DNA from: an uncultured Bacteroidales bacterium
GTDB taxonomy: Bacteria; Bacteroidota; Bacteroidia; Bacteroidales; Muribaculaceae
Assembly (NCBI GenBank): GCA_902768435.1
Contig: CACXLJ010000005.1
Coordinates: 41,104 to 105,103 of the forward strand
Direction: 5' to 3'
Length of the DNA stretch: 64,000 nucleotides
This document shows, piece after piece, positions 17,304-26,498 of the stretch; the stretch's first letter is position 1; each line of letters starts with the position of its first letter. The position numbers and the translations under genes were made by a program. The notes under the pieces are model-generated. The model was not told where the DNA came from. It did no database searches and saw only the letters and a list, made by a program, of their open reading frames with translations.

Positions 17304-18325
17304 TGTTGTGGTGACTTTTGTGAGCCCGAGAACTCGTTGCGCAGGGCATAGGTGTTGCGCAGTGCCTCGAAACGCTCGGGATTGTTCTTGAGTGCAAGGG
17401 TGTCGGCGACGGGATTGTAGCTGTCAACGATTGCCGTAAGGCTAATGTCGTGGGCGCCTGTCGCGGGGGCTTGGGGGTGCTGGGGCTTAATGCTCCAGCC
17501 AAAGTGGCGGTTCAGCGCATCTATCACCATGGCAGTGCCGCGCATCTTGCCCTGGCTTGAGTAGCCGGCAATGTGCGGTGTGGCAATGAAGGCCTTGCGG
17601 AGCAGGGCAGGGTGGATGAGCGGCTCGTTTTCCCAGCAGTCGAGCGCGAGGTCGCCATTCCAGTCGAGCAGTGCCTGGGTGTCGGTGACGGCTCCGCGGG
17701 CCGCATTCAGCACCAGTCGGCACTGGCGGGCATTGTCGAGGAAGTGCCTGTCGCACAGGTGCCAGGTGGGGAAATCGCCCTCACGGGTGAGTGGCGTGTG
17801 AAAGGTGATGATGTGGCATTGCTGCTGAACTTCCTCGATTGTGGAGAAACCGTCGCTACCCTCGGTAAGGGCGCGGGGCGGGTCGTTGCGCAGCACTCGC
17901 ATGCCGCATTGTTCGGCCCAGCGCGCCACAATCGAACCCACATGGCCCACGCCCACCACGCCCAGCGTCGCTTCGGCGGGATTCATGTGGTTTTTCTTGA
18001 GCCACAGGGCCACAGAGGCAAGTGTCCATTGCGCCACAGCAGGCGCGTTGCAGCCTGGTGCGCTTGCCACCGTGATTCCAGCCTGGCGGCAATAGTCCAG
18101 GTCAATGTGGTCGGTGCCTATGGTGGCCGAACCTATGAATTGCACCTGGCTGCCTTGCAGGAGTTGTGCATCGCAACGGGTGCGGGTGCGCACGACGAGC
18201 GCATGCGCGTTGCTCACGGATTGGCGCGTGATCTCGTTCGCGGGCAGGTAGGTGACCTGTGCCACAGGTTCGAGCAGTCCTTTGATATAGGGGATGCGAT
18301 TCTCTATGATGATGCGCGGTGTCAT
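17300..18325 (-). CDS. pdxB: 4-phosphoerythronate dehydrogenase
   Basis: The protein has 341 residues of the D-2-hydroxyacid dehydrogenase fold. It starts RIIIENRIPYIKGLLE, the PdxB N-terminus. The NAD-binding motif is GVVGVGHVGSIVA. Catalytic-side motifs are NAARGAV, DCWENEP and PHIAGYSSQGKMRGT, the last specific to PdxB. It oxidises 4-phospho-D-erythronate in the DXP-dependent pyridoxal 5'-phosphate pathway. I placed the start at 18325 (MTPRII), one base from the stop of the upstream membrane-protein gene; the longer upstream frame is a shadow of that gene. It is fourth in a five-gene same-strand run. Confidence 0.92.
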   Translation of the reverse strand: MTPRIIIENRIPYIKGLLEPVAQVTYLPANEITRQSVSNAHALVVRTRTRCDAQLLQGSQVQFIGSATIGTDHIDLDYCRQAGITVASAPGCNAPAVAQWTLASVALWLKKNHMNPAEATLGVVGVGHVGSIVARWAEQCGMRVLRNDPPRALTEGSDGFSTIEEVQQQCHIITFHTPLTREGDFPTWHLCDRHFLDNARQCRLVLNAARGAVTDTQALLDWNGDLALDCWENEPLIHPALLRKAFIATPHIAGYSSQGKMRGTAMVIDALNRHFGWSIKPQHPQAPATGAHDISLTAIVDSYNPVADTLALKNNPERFEALRNTYALRNEFSGSQKSPQQ

Positions 18326-18326
18326 A

Positions 18327-19316
18327 TCAGGTGGCAAGCATGTGCGCAACAAAGGTACCGAGCAAGGCGACAACCGCCACGGCGATGAAAATGTAGCGCC
18401 GAGTGTGTTCGTTGTGAATGGTAAAGGCGTGCGCAATCCAGATGGCGAGACACCAGTTGAGCAACGGCACATAGATGAGCAGGTTGCGGTAGTCCACACA
18501 CATCATCGCAATCGAGGCGATGGTGAGCACCAGCAAAAACGAGTTGTAAAGCCTGATCTGAAGCCGGTAGTTCAGGATGGTGAACATGTCAAACACCATG
18601 AGCACAATGGCGACCAGCGCCACAATCACGGTCGAGCCGATGACCAGTTGCACCTGCCAGTTCTGCAGGTAGTCCCAGATGGCCTCGATTTGCGGTGGGG
18701 TTGCAGCGCACGGGTTCACAAAACCAAGTCCGATGGCAATCCAGAATGGCGTAATGATGCCCAGTATGAGGGCGAGCCACCCGCGGGTGCTCATGGCGCG
18801 CATTTGCATGAAACCTATGGTGAACGCCACCACCAGCACCAGAAACACATACTGGAACATACAGCAGAACGAGAGCACCGCAAAAATGAGGAATATGCGC
18901 CGCTGGGCGGTGTTCTTGAGCTGATAGGACGCATACAGGATGAAGCACAGCACCACGGCGATGAGGCACAAGGCGGTGCCTGAGTTGAAGTGTGTGCTCA
19001 AGAAGGGGTTGGCGGTCTGCAGCAGCAGGAACATCGATGCCGAGATAAAGGTGTAGGAGCGCACCACGCCATACTTCTTGTTGAGCGACATCGACAGGGC
19101 GACGATGGCAAAGGTGCACGCTAGGTTCACGATGTAGGAAATGAGCGGATTCCCGATGAGGTTGTTCCCAATGGAGAAGAACACGCCGTTGCCTGTGTCG
19201 GTGGTGGTGAACCTGCCTGTGTGCATGGCGAGCAGCGAACCAATGACGAAAATGGCTCCGCACAGCCACACGCATTTGCGGCTGTTCAGGAATTCATTGA
19301 TTCTCTCTTCGTTCAT
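18327..19316 (-). CDS. Polytopic membrane protein of unknown function
   Basis: The protein has 329 residues and about nine hydrophobic helices, including VWLCGAIFVIGSLLAMH near the start, YIVNLACTFAIVALSM, LCLIAVVLCFILYASY, and a last helix YIFIAVAVVALLGTFVAHM. I recognise no family with confidence. The layout resembles Bacteroidota membrane proteins encoded beside purD and pdxB. The stop is one base from the pdxB start, and the start is 27 bp from the purD stop. The PLP and purine neighbours do not define a role; transport is possible. Confidence 0.75.
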   Translation of the reverse strand: MNEERINEFLNSRKCVWLCGAIFVIGSLLAMHTGRFTTTDTGNGVFFSIGNNLIGNPLISYIVNLACTFAIVALSMSLNKKYGVVRSYTFISASMFLLLQTANPFLSTHFNSGTALCLIAVVLCFILYASYQLKNTAQRRIFLIFAVLSFCCMFQYVFLVLVVAFTIGFMQMRAMSTRGWLALILGIITPFWIAIGLGFVNPCAATPPQIEAIWDYLQNWQVQLVIGSTVIVALVAIVLMVFDMFTILNYRLQIRLYNSFLLVLTIASIAMMCVDYRNLLIYVPLLNWCLAIWIAHAFTIHNEHTRRYIFIAVAVVALLGTFVAHMLAT

Positions 19317-19343
19317 GTTCGTTGCTGCTGACCTTAAATCGTT

Positions 19344-20627
19344 TTATTTCAAGTCAAAACCTATGTCGCGGCGGTAGTACATCTTGTCGAAGTTGATGTG
19401 CTTGATGCTCTCGAACGAGCGTGCCAGTGCCTCGTCTTTGGTGTCGCCGTAACTGGTCACTGCCAGCACGCGGCCGCCGCTGGTGAGCAGTTTGCCGTCC
19501 TCGCCGCACTTGGTGCCAGCATGGAACACGATGCTGTCCTCCACCTCGTCAAGGCCTGTAATCACCTTGTTTTTCTCATAACTCTGCGGATAACCGCCAC
19601 TCACGAGCATCACCGTCACGGCATAGCGCGGGTCGATTACAACCGGTGTACTCCCGAACGCGCTGCTGCCAATCGCCCGCAGCAGCGGCACCAGGTCGCT
19701 CTTGATGCGTGGCATCACCACCTCGGTTTCGGGATCACCCATACGGCAGTTGTATTCAATCACATAGGGGTCGCCGTTCACATTCATCAGTCCGAAGAAG
19801 ATGAAGCCCACATATGCGGAGCCGGTGCCTTGCATCCCCTCGATGGTGGGCTCAATGATGCGTGTGCGCACCTTGTCCATGAATGCCTCGTCGGCAAAGC
19901 TCACGGGCGAAACGGCTCCCATGCCGCCGGTATTCAAGCCCTCATCATTCTCGCCTATGCGCTTGTAGTCTTTGGCAACGGGCAGCAGTTTATAGGTTTT
20001 GCCGTCGGTGATGACGAACACCGAGCACTCTATGCCTTTCAGGAACTGCTCGATGACCACCGTGGCCGAGGCGTTGCCGAATTTGCCTTTGAGCATGGCG
20101 CGCAGTTCGGCCTTGGCCTCGTCCAAGTCGTTGATGATGAGCACACCCTTGCCGGCAGCCAGTCCGTCGGCCTTGAGCACATAGGGCGCCTGCTGCTGTT
20201 CCAGGAAGCGGAGGCCTTCGTCAAGATTCTGTGCCGTCACGCTCAGGTGAGCTGCAGTGGGAATGTGATGCTTCTGCATGAACTGCTTGGCAAAGTCCTT
20301 GCTGCCCTCGAGTTGGGCACAATACTTGTTGGGACCTATTACTTTGAGCCCCTGCACATGATTGTCCATGTAGTCGGTGATGCCTGCCACCAGCGGGTCT
20401 TCGCTGCCCACGATGAGCATATCCACCCTGTTTTCGGTGCAGAACTGAGCCACCTGCTCAAAGTCCATGGGGTTGAGTGCCACATTGGTGCCATACTGAG
20501 CCGTGCCGGCATTGCCGGGGGCGATGAACAGCTGGTCGAGTTCAGGGCTCTGTGCCAGTTTCCAGGCCAGGGCGCACTCGCGACCGCCCGAGCCCAGCAG
20601 CAGTATTTTGATTTTATCTTCTGTCAT
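19344..20627 (-). CDS. purD: Phosphoribosylamine-glycine ligase
   Basis: The protein has 427 residues, full length for PurD, with an ATP-grasp fold. Motifs seen are LLGSGGRE at the N-terminus, APGNAGTAQYGTN, VIGPNKYCAQLEGSKDFAKQFM, VLKADGLAAGKGVLI, EEGLNTGGMGAVSP-like (NDEGLNTGGMGAVSP), YVGFIFFGLM, EYNCRMGDPETEVVMPRI and VSGGYPQSYEKN. It ligates glycine to 5-phosphoribosylamine in purine synthesis. One oddity is GGRECALAWKL, where the usual GGREHALAWKL has His. It lies in a run with an RNA methyltransferase upstream and membrane protein, pdxB and SGNH genes downstream. Confidence 0.95.
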   Translation of the reverse strand: MTEDKIKILLLGSGGRECALAWKLAQSPELDQLFIAPGNAGTAQYGTNVALNPMDFEQVAQFCTENRVDMLIVGSEDPLVAGITDYMDNHVQGLKVIGPNKYCAQLEGSKDFAKQFMQKHHIPTAAHLSVTAQNLDEGLRFLEQQQAPYVLKADGLAAGKGVLIINDLDEAKAELRAMLKGKFGNASATVVIEQFLKGIECSVFVITDGKTYKLLPVAKDYKRIGENDEGLNTGGMGAVSPVSFADEAFMDKVRTRIIEPTIEGMQGTGSAYVGFIFFGLMNVNGDPYVIEYNCRMGDPETEVVMPRIKSDLVPLLRAIGSSAFGSTPVVIDPRYAVTVMLVSGGYPQSYEKNKVITGLDEVEDSIVFHAGTKCGEDGKLLTSGGRVLAVTSYGDTKDEALARSFESIKHINFDKMYYRRDIGFDLK

Positions 20628-20675
20628 AGTTTTCCTTTATCTTGCTATCGTATTGTCTTGATTGTGTTGAATCGG

Positions 20676-22235
20676 TTATTTCTCGCCAGTGGGTTCGGGC
20701 GTGTTGCCGCCACCATTCTCGTCCAGACCTTTGCGGCGCCAGCCGTTGCGGCGGCCTTTGACGATGGGGCGCTCGTTCTCCTTGCCCAGCGTGGGTTTGC
20801 GGAACTTGATGACCTGCTTGGCAAACTCACTGCTGTGGAAGAATTCCTCACGCTCCTTGAGGTCGCCACCTGTGTTCTCGCGTTCCTGACGGTCGCGACG
20901 GTCGTAGATGCGCTCTTTGCCAAACCGCTGCACTTTAGGGTCGTCGTCGCGCCGTGCACCCGAAGGCTTGAAGGGTCGTCGTTCATCGTCGCGTCGTGGT
21001 CCTGAGGGATTGAAGGAACGGCGAGGCCCGCCTCGGTGATCGTCGCTGCGGCGGAAACCTTCGTTCTTGATGTGTGCCCCTGAGCGGCGCATGTCGTTGT
21101 AGCTGCCCTTGAACATCACATACTCCTTGAGGGCGCACTCGATGTCGCCGTTATAGAGCGGATAGTTGACCGAGGGGCGCAGGCCTATGTAGTCGGTGAG
21201 TTCACGGCCAGGTGCGATAATCCATGCATGGTAGCCGGTGAACACTCGCTTGAGTTTCTCGCCCAGCGTCTTGTAGAGCAGGGTGAGGTCGTCGATTTTC
21301 AGGCGTTCGCCATAGGGTGGGTTGGTGATGAGGATGCCGTTTTCGGGTGCCTCGTTGAGGTCCTCGATGGCCTTGCGTTCCACCTCAATCATCTTGGTTA
21401 GGCCGGCGCGCTTGATGTTGGCGCGGGCGATGGCAATGGCCTTGCCCTCGATGTCATAGCCATAAATCTTGTGCTTGAATTCGCGTTCGTTGCTGTCGTC
21501 GTTATAGATGTTCTGGAAGAGCTCGTCGTCGTAGTCGGGCCATGTCTGGAAAGCATATTCGGTGCGATACACGCCTGGATTGATATTGGCGGCGATAAGG
21601 GCAGCCTCGATCAGGAAAGTGCCCGAACCGCACATGGGGTCGATGAAGTTGCACTCGCCGCGCCAGCCGCTCAGCATGATGATGCCGGCCGCCAGCACCT
21701 CATTGATGGGTGCATCGGTCTGCGCCTCGCGCCAGCCTCGCTTGTAGAGTGGGGTGCCGCTGGAGTCGAGTGAGATGGTCACCTCGTCGTTCGAGATGTG
21801 CACATCGAGTTTGATGTCGGGCGAGTTGAGCCTGATGGAGGGCCGGCGGTTGTATTTCTCACGAAAGTAGTCGGCAATGGCGTCCTTCACCCTGTAGGTC
21901 ACAAAGCGTGAGTGGCGGAATGTTTCGCTATAGACGGTAGAGTCGATAGAGAAAGTCTTGTCGGGCTTGAGCACCGAGTCCCAGTCAAACTTTTTAACTT
22001 GTTCGTAGAGGTCGTCGGCATCGGTCGACCGGAACTTGTAGATGGGTTTGAGCACGCGCAGGGCGGTGCGGAGGCAGAAGTTTGCCTTGTAGAGCATTTC
22101 CTTGTTGCCTGTGAAGGCCACCATGCGTCGTCCCTGGGTCACATCCTGAGCCCCGAGCGCTGTGAGTTCGTCGCTGAGCACGCCTTCCAGTCCTTGGAAG
22201 GTCTTGGCTACCATTTCAAAGTTGTCACTCATCAC
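20676..22235 (-). CDS. THUMP-domain class I RNA methyltransferase with basic disordered tail
   Basis: The protein has 519 residues. A THUMP domain (about 45-165) is followed by an RlmL/RlmK-N-type catalytic domain, with SAM-binding DPMCGSGT (199-206) and the amino-methyltransferase motif NPPY (305-308). By family it methylates a guanine N2 of 23S rRNA. From about residue 381 a tail of roughly 130 residues is rich in Arg, Asp, Gly and Pro, with repeats of the type RRSFNPSGPRRDD and RRPFKPSGARRDD, probably an RNA-binding disordered extension. An alternative ATG lies one codon in. It is the first gene of the purD-pdxB run, and a TAACTTTG box lies upstream. Confidence 0.88.
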   Translation of the reverse strand: MMSDNFEMVAKTFQGLEGVLSDELTALGAQDVTQGRRMVAFTGNKEMLYKANFCLRTALRVLKPIYKFRSTDADDLYEQVKKFDWDSVLKPDKTFSIDSTVYSETFRHSRFVTYRVKDAIADYFREKYNRRPSIRLNSPDIKLDVHISNDEVTISLDSSGTPLYKRGWREAQTDAPINEVLAAGIIMLSGWRGECNFIDPMCGSGTFLIEAALIAANINPGVYRTEYAFQTWPDYDDELFQNIYNDDSNEREFKHKIYGYDIEGKAIAIARANIKRAGLTKMIEVERKAIEDLNEAPENGILITNPPYGERLKIDDLTLLYKTLGEKLKRVFTGYHAWIIAPGRELTDYIGLRPSVNYPLYNGDIECALKEYVMFKGSYNDMRRSGAHIKNEGFRRSDDHRGGPRRSFNPSGPRRDDERRPFKPSGARRDDDPKVQRFGKERIYDRRDRQERENTGGDLKEREEFFHSSEFAKQVIKFRKPTLGKENERPIVKGRRNGWRRKGLDENGGGNTPEPTGEK

Positions 22236-22317
22236 TTTTTGATTTGTGGTTTTTTATTTAATAGGTTTCATCGTTTACAAAGAACGCAACTTCACCCGAT
22301 GCGTGGTAAAGTTAGTG

Positions 22318-22325
22318 CAAAGTTA
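22318..22325 (-). promoter_or_regulatory. -7 promoter element (TAACTTTG) for the RNA methyltransferase operon
   Basis: The reverse-strand match to TAnnTTTG lies 83 bp upstream of the start. Confidence 0.5.
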
Positions 22326-22449
22326 CACAAAAAACATGATTTTCCACACCAACCCCACAAGAAAACACGCAATTACTTGCATCATTCATTTTTTTTCTTG
22401 AAATTTGCGTGTGCATGAAATTTCCCTTTTTTTGACATCGTTAAAAACT

Positions 22450-23616
22450 ATGGCTATGATGAAACGAACATTCTCACTCATATTTCTTACTATGGCAATG
22501 ATTGGTAGCATGGGCGCCCGCGAGGTCAAGTCCACTCATTTCTTTACGCACGGCAACAACGACTTTGCCCAGACAATAACCGATAACATGGCACGCGACC
22601 TTGCGGCGCGAGAGGCCAAGTGCGAGGTGCTGCCTGTGGCCGACTACCTGCTCACTGGCACCGAGCAGGCGTGGAGCAGCGGGCTCGATGTGATGACCAC
22701 CTTCTACAATGCCAAGGCTAAACGGGTAGAGCGTCACTACTTCGGCGGTTTTGGACAAGGTATCTTCGATGGCATTAGCGGTGACTACGAACTTGTGGTT
22801 AATGGCGACAATGTGGAGGTGAAAGGTACGCCCCAACTCAAAGTGTCGATTGAAAAATATGGCCACTATGTGCTCATGGTGTTCCGCGACGCACAAGACA
22901 AACCGGTGATAGTCTATTACTACTTCCCCTTCGATGATGCCCGCAACTCATCGAAATGGACGCAGTTCCTCCACTACATGCTGGCAGGCAATTACCCGCT
23001 GGCAGGCGACGAGAAGGAGCATGCTGCAATATTTGGCCCCCGTATGAGCCACTACACGGGCTATAAATATGACCATGACCCTGGTTTCTACGACATAGGT
23101 GTAGAAAAGGAATCGCTCAAGATTTCTGTCATCTATGGCGCTGGACGCGTGAGCAGCGGCGACCCCAGCAGTCCCAAATATGGCAAGATGCCTGGTGGCG
23201 GCGGTGCCGGAGCCATTATGGGCCCCATGGAGTGGACCGTGAAACCCACAATCGAAGGCATCATGGTGCATGTTGATCGCGACCAGAAATTCGTGAGCCA
23301 CGGTCCCAGAGTGTGTGCCCAGGGCGAAGAACGCAACCTCACCAAGGCGCAGGGGCCCTATGAGGGACTTGACGGCAAATGGACCTTTGCCTCGGTGTTC
23401 CCGCTTACGCCCACCTTGCTCAAGATTTTCCCCAAGGAGATGCTCAAATATATGCGGGGCGAGATTTATGCCCGCTATGGCGACACCTTTACCGACCCTG
23501 AGGTGCAGGCCTATTTCGATGCTCAGCCTTGGTACCAGAAACGCCCAGGCGAGAAAATCTCCCTCACCGACATTGAGCGCTTTAACTACACCCTTATCAA
23601 GCAAGCCGAACGGTAG
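22450..23616 (+). CDS. Secreted YARHG-domain protein
   Basis: The protein has 388 residues with an N-terminal signal peptide (RTFSLIFLTMAMIGSMGA), cleaved before REVKST. The middle part is beta-rich with no domain I can name. The last about 55 residues (MRGEIYARYGDTFTDPEVQAYF, then QPWYQKRP and LTDIERFN) form a YARHG domain, a Bacteroidota and Firmicutes extracellular module of unknown function named after its YARHG motif (here YARYG). I started at 22450 (MAMMKRTF); an ATG 45 bp upstream would place extra residues before the signal. The gene stands alone, followed by a double GC-rich palindrome and a terminator. Confidence 0.8.
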   Translation: MAMMKRTFSLIFLTMAMIGSMGAREVKSTHFFTHGNNDFAQTITDNMARDLAAREAKCEVLPVADYLLTGTEQAWSSGLDVMTTFYNAKAKRVERHYFGGFGQGIFDGISGDYELVVNGDNVEVKGTPQLKVSIEKYGHYVLMVFRDAQDKPVIVYYYFPFDDARNSSKWTQFLHYMLAGNYPLAGDEKEHAAIFGPRMSHYTGYKYDHDPGFYDIGVEKESLKISVIYGAGRVSSGDPSSPKYGKMPGGGGAGAIMGPMEWTVKPTIEGIMVHVDRDQKFVSHGPRVCAQGEERNLTKAQGPYEGLDGKWTFASVFPLTPTLLKIFPKEMLKYMRGEIYARYGDTFTDPEVQAYFDAQPWYQKRPGEKISLTDIERFNYTLIKQAER

Positions 23617-23672
23617 CCCCCTAACCCCCTGAAGGGGGGATCAAGTGGCCCCCTAACCCCCTAAAGGGGGAA
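23617..23672. repeat. Two tandem CCCCCTAACCCCCTRAAGGGGG REP-like palindromes
   Basis: Two 24-bp copies (23617-23640 and 23649-23672) begin at the stop codon of the YARHG gene. Each ends in a short hairpin CCCCCTnnAGGGGG. The copies differ at two or three positions. Confidence 0.85.
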
Positions 23673-23695
23673 TTGAGGATGACGAGAGAAAGACT

Positions 23696-23733
23696 AAAAA
23701 AAGAGACTACCCCAATGTGGAGTAGTCTCTTTT
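23696..23733. terminator. Bidirectional terminator between convergent genes
   Basis: The stem AGAGACTAC/GTAGTCTCT (23702-23710, 23722-23730) is flanked by A-run and T-run. It serves the YARHG gene (+) and the dockerin gene (-). Confidence 0.85.
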
Positions 23734-23821
23734 ATGATTTAGCTCAACAGCAGCTTAAGGTAAGAATGTAACAAAGAATAGAGGGCTGCTGTAAAGCGTT
23801 GTTTTCAGTAATCAAAACAGA

Positions 23822-26272
23822 TTAGCTGTTCATGATGATGTCGATGAGTGCAGTGATGTCGCGCACATCGATTTCACCGTCTTCGCTCACATCGGCACGA
23901 GGATTGTCGGTGATCGAGTTCATGATAACATCGATAAGAGCTGTGATGTCGCGCACATCAACTTCGCCGTCGCCGTTCACATCGCCAATCTTGTAGGCAG
24001 GAGTAGCCGCTTTCTTCACATAGAGCTGAGGATACTTCTGAGTGCCCTTGTAGAAACAGAAGCGCGGGTTGCTTGCATTGTATTGCAGGTAGCGATCTTC
24101 GGTGACATTATACTTGATCAGAGCATTGCCAACGCTATCGAGTGCTACGGTCACATCACCCAGGGTAGTGCCTGTTGCTACAGTGTTGCCACTGGTCCAG
24201 TAAATATACTGGTCATCATCAATCTTGATGTTATAGAAGCCTTCGGTTTCTGAAGTTTCCAGGGTGAACGGAGTCACGGTGGTGGTGCTCATCAGGGTGA
24301 TAACACCATCTTCAAGGGTGAATTCTGATGAACCAGCCTCTACCGAAACGCGCACATTGTTACTACCATAGGTAGCGGCGGCTCCCATAGCGACTGTTAC
24401 GGTTTCATCGCTGTAGGCCAGCACATACTCCTTGTCGGCGGCAATCTGGTCGGCGCTGGTCACCAGCTCATACTGATCGCCAAGTTCGGGTTTGGCAACA
24501 AATGTGAGCGTCTTGGTCACAACTTCGCTGTTGCCCAGGACATCACCCTCGTTGTAGCCATAAGCAAATGCACGCACGTTAACCACTCCAGGCTCGTTCA
24601 GCGTCACAGTGATGCTGTCGCCATTACCCAATGGACGATAAGCTGCGGGGAAGGTCTCAGTGTCTTCGATGTCATAACCAATGTTCACATCGGTTTCTTC
24701 GCTGGTGAATTTCACAGTCACCTCGTCGCCCACAAAGTAGGTTTCCTGGTCGGGGTTAACAGTGATGGTGGGAGCTGCATGGGCTGTTGTAGCCATCTGC
24801 ACATACTCGGTGGGCAGGAACTGCAAGCCATTGTGCCAGCCCATGATGCCATACACATCATAGGTCTTGCCGCTGGTGCTTTCGGGAACATCGGCAAAGG
24901 TGTTGTAGGTGGCCACAGTGGTCTCGCCGTCGGCAAGTGTGATGCTATTGCCGCTCACGGTCACGCCACGCACCACGCCATAGATGCCGAAGTTCGACAG
25001 TTCAGCAAATGTGGCAGCTGCAAAGTCGGCGGCTGCAAATTCCTTGGCAGTGACAGTCTGGCTGTCGACAGCGTCTTCCATGTTCTGGGGGGTGGCAGCC
25101 TGAGCTGCTCCACTATATTCGCCCTTGGTGGCAGTGAAGCCAGCGGGGATAACATCACCCAAGGAATAACTGGGAGTAATGGTTCCAAAGATGAGCATGC
25201 CGCCGGTCTCGTCCTGAGCATACAGGTAGTTGCCCTTTTGCGCGGTGGCAACGAGGCCTGTGCCGGTGAACACGAAGCTGGTGCCTTGCTCTAATGCGTT
25301 GAACTGAGCTACAGTAGCAATTTCGGGATCGGGAACAATACCTTCGGTAATAGCCAGATTCTTGATTTCCCAACGACCAGGTTTGGCATTTGCTACATAC
25401 TTGAAACCAAGCTGGAACACCTTACCGGCGTATGCGCTCAAGTCAATATCACCCACACTGACAAAAGTGTTGTTACCCATTTCTTTATGAATGTCAGCAG
25501 GGAGATTTACCTGTGTCCAGGCACCATCAGCTCCTTCACGCGCCCAAAGGGTTGCCTCTAAAACAGCAGCAGAATCATTTTTGAAGTAGCGCAGGTTCTC
25601 GTCAAAAGTGAGGTTGACGGCGCTCACTGTAGTGCCATCAATCAGTGGGCTGATGAACCAGCTCTCGACATTATCAGTACAGTTATTGCCATTGGCGGTC
25701 ATGCCGTAACTGCTGGTTTTCCACACTGCGGTAAGGCCACCCAGGCTCACATCCTCGATGGTGAACTTGCCCTGGCTCGACACTAATGTCTCGGTGTAGG
25801 GAATCGTTTGATAAGTCGGTGTGGGAGGTTCGCTACCACCTTCATAAGTTACAGCAATAGCAGAAATCCTACATTGTCCAGATGTTCCGCTCTGGGTAAA
25901 TGTAATACTGGAAGCGCTACCAGTCCATGTACCGACGTTATCATCGCCCAAAACATAAGTTCCGACATCTGTAGAAACAGTGTTTGCTGTTTGAGTGTAA
26001 GTGATTTCAATTTGTGAAATCGTTTTTGTAGTAGAAGAGACAACTAAAGTTCCTCCTCCATACCAACGAACAGCTGAACCATTCGTGTAATACTGAGTAG
26101 CTGTACCGCCACTTCTTTTTTGGAATACAAGTGAGAAATCTGTTCCGCTAATTGTCACATCATCAAGTGTGGTATTTGATGAATACAGATTAGAGAAAAC
26201 GATAGTCTCATCAGCTGCCCATGCACTAACGAAAGCCATGGCCAACAATAAAAATGAGAAAATTTTCTTCAT
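23822..26272 (-). CDS. Large secreted beta-domain protein with C-terminal dockerin-like module
   Basis: The protein has 816 residues with a signal peptide (FSFLLLAMAFVSAWAA). It consists of Ser/Thr-rich beta-sandwich domains. About residues 155-315 look like a choice-of-anchor or jelly-roll module (SWFISPLIDG, LGFKYVANAKPGRWEIKNLAITEG). A later region (NALEQGTSFVFTGTGLVAT, YLYAQDETGGMLIFG) resembles OB-fold DUF5689-like domains. A chitobiase-like beta segment and a further beta domain follow. The C-terminus is a two-half dockerin module with Ca-binding loops DVNGDGEVDVRD and DVSEDGEIDVRD. No cohesin is in the window, so the attachment partner is unknown. It is paralogous at the tail to the next gene upstream. 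Confidence 0.8.
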   Translation of the reverse strand: MKKIFSFLLLAMAFVSAWAADETIVFSNLYSSNTTLDDVTISGTDFSLVFQKRSGGTATQYYTNGSAVRWYGGGTLVVSSTTKTISQIEITYTQTANTVSTDVGTYVLGDDNVGTWTGSASSITFTQSGTSGQCRISAIAVTYEGGSEPPTPTYQTIPYTETLVSSQGKFTIEDVSLGGLTAVWKTSSYGMTANGNNCTDNVESWFISPLIDGTTVSAVNLTFDENLRYFKNDSAAVLEATLWAREGADGAWTQVNLPADIHKEMGNNTFVSVGDIDLSAYAGKVFQLGFKYVANAKPGRWEIKNLAITEGIVPDPEIATVAQFNALEQGTSFVFTGTGLVATAQKGNYLYAQDETGGMLIFGTITPSYSLGDVIPAGFTATKGEYSGAAQAATPQNMEDAVDSQTVTAKEFAAADFAAATFAELSNFGIYGVVRGVTVSGNSITLADGETTVATYNTFADVPESTSGKTYDVYGIMGWHNGLQFLPTEYVQMATTAHAAPTITVNPDQETYFVGDEVTVKFTSEETDVNIGYDIEDTETFPAAYRPLGNGDSITVTLNEPGVVNVRAFAYGYNEGDVLGNSEVVTKTLTFVAKPELGDQYELVTSADQIAADKEYVLAYSDETVTVAMGAAATYGSNNVRVSVEAGSSEFTLEDGVITLMSTTTVTPFTLETSETEGFYNIKIDDDQYIYWTSGNTVATGTTLGDVTVALDSVGNALIKYNVTEDRYLQYNASNPRFCFYKGTQKYPQLYVKKAATPAYKIGDVNGDGEVDVRDITALIDVIMNSITDNPRADVSEDGEIDVRDITALIDIIMNS

Positions 26273-26335
26273 AATGTGTTTGTTGTTTTTAAGAGTTAAT
26301 AAATGAAGTTAATTATATTATAGTTTTCTTTTTTG

Positions 26336-26343
26336 CAAAAATA
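26336..26343 (-). promoter_or_regulatory. -7 promoter element (TATTTTTG) for the 816-residue dockerin protein
   Basis: The reverse-strand match to TAnnTTTG lies 64 bp upstream of the ATG. Confidence 0.5.
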
Positions 26344-26425
26344 ATGCATTTATTGCAAATAGCAAAATGAATTTGGCAGAATGTTTGTTTTAAATTATAA
26401 AACACTATGTGTGAATCAAGTAGCA

Positions 26426-26470
26426 AAAAACTGGGGATTCTTGTCAACCAGCGACAAGAATCCCCATTTT
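26426..26470. terminator. Terminator of the 690-residue dockerin protein gene
   Basis: A perfect 14-bp stem TGGGGATTCTTGTC/GACAAGAATCCCCA has a 7-nt loop and is flanked by AAAAAAC and TTTTTC. It can work on both strands; the reverse-strand gene ends 29 bp away. Confidence 0.9.
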
Positions 26471-26498
26471 TCGGTATTTTTTGCCTTGTGGCACATTG

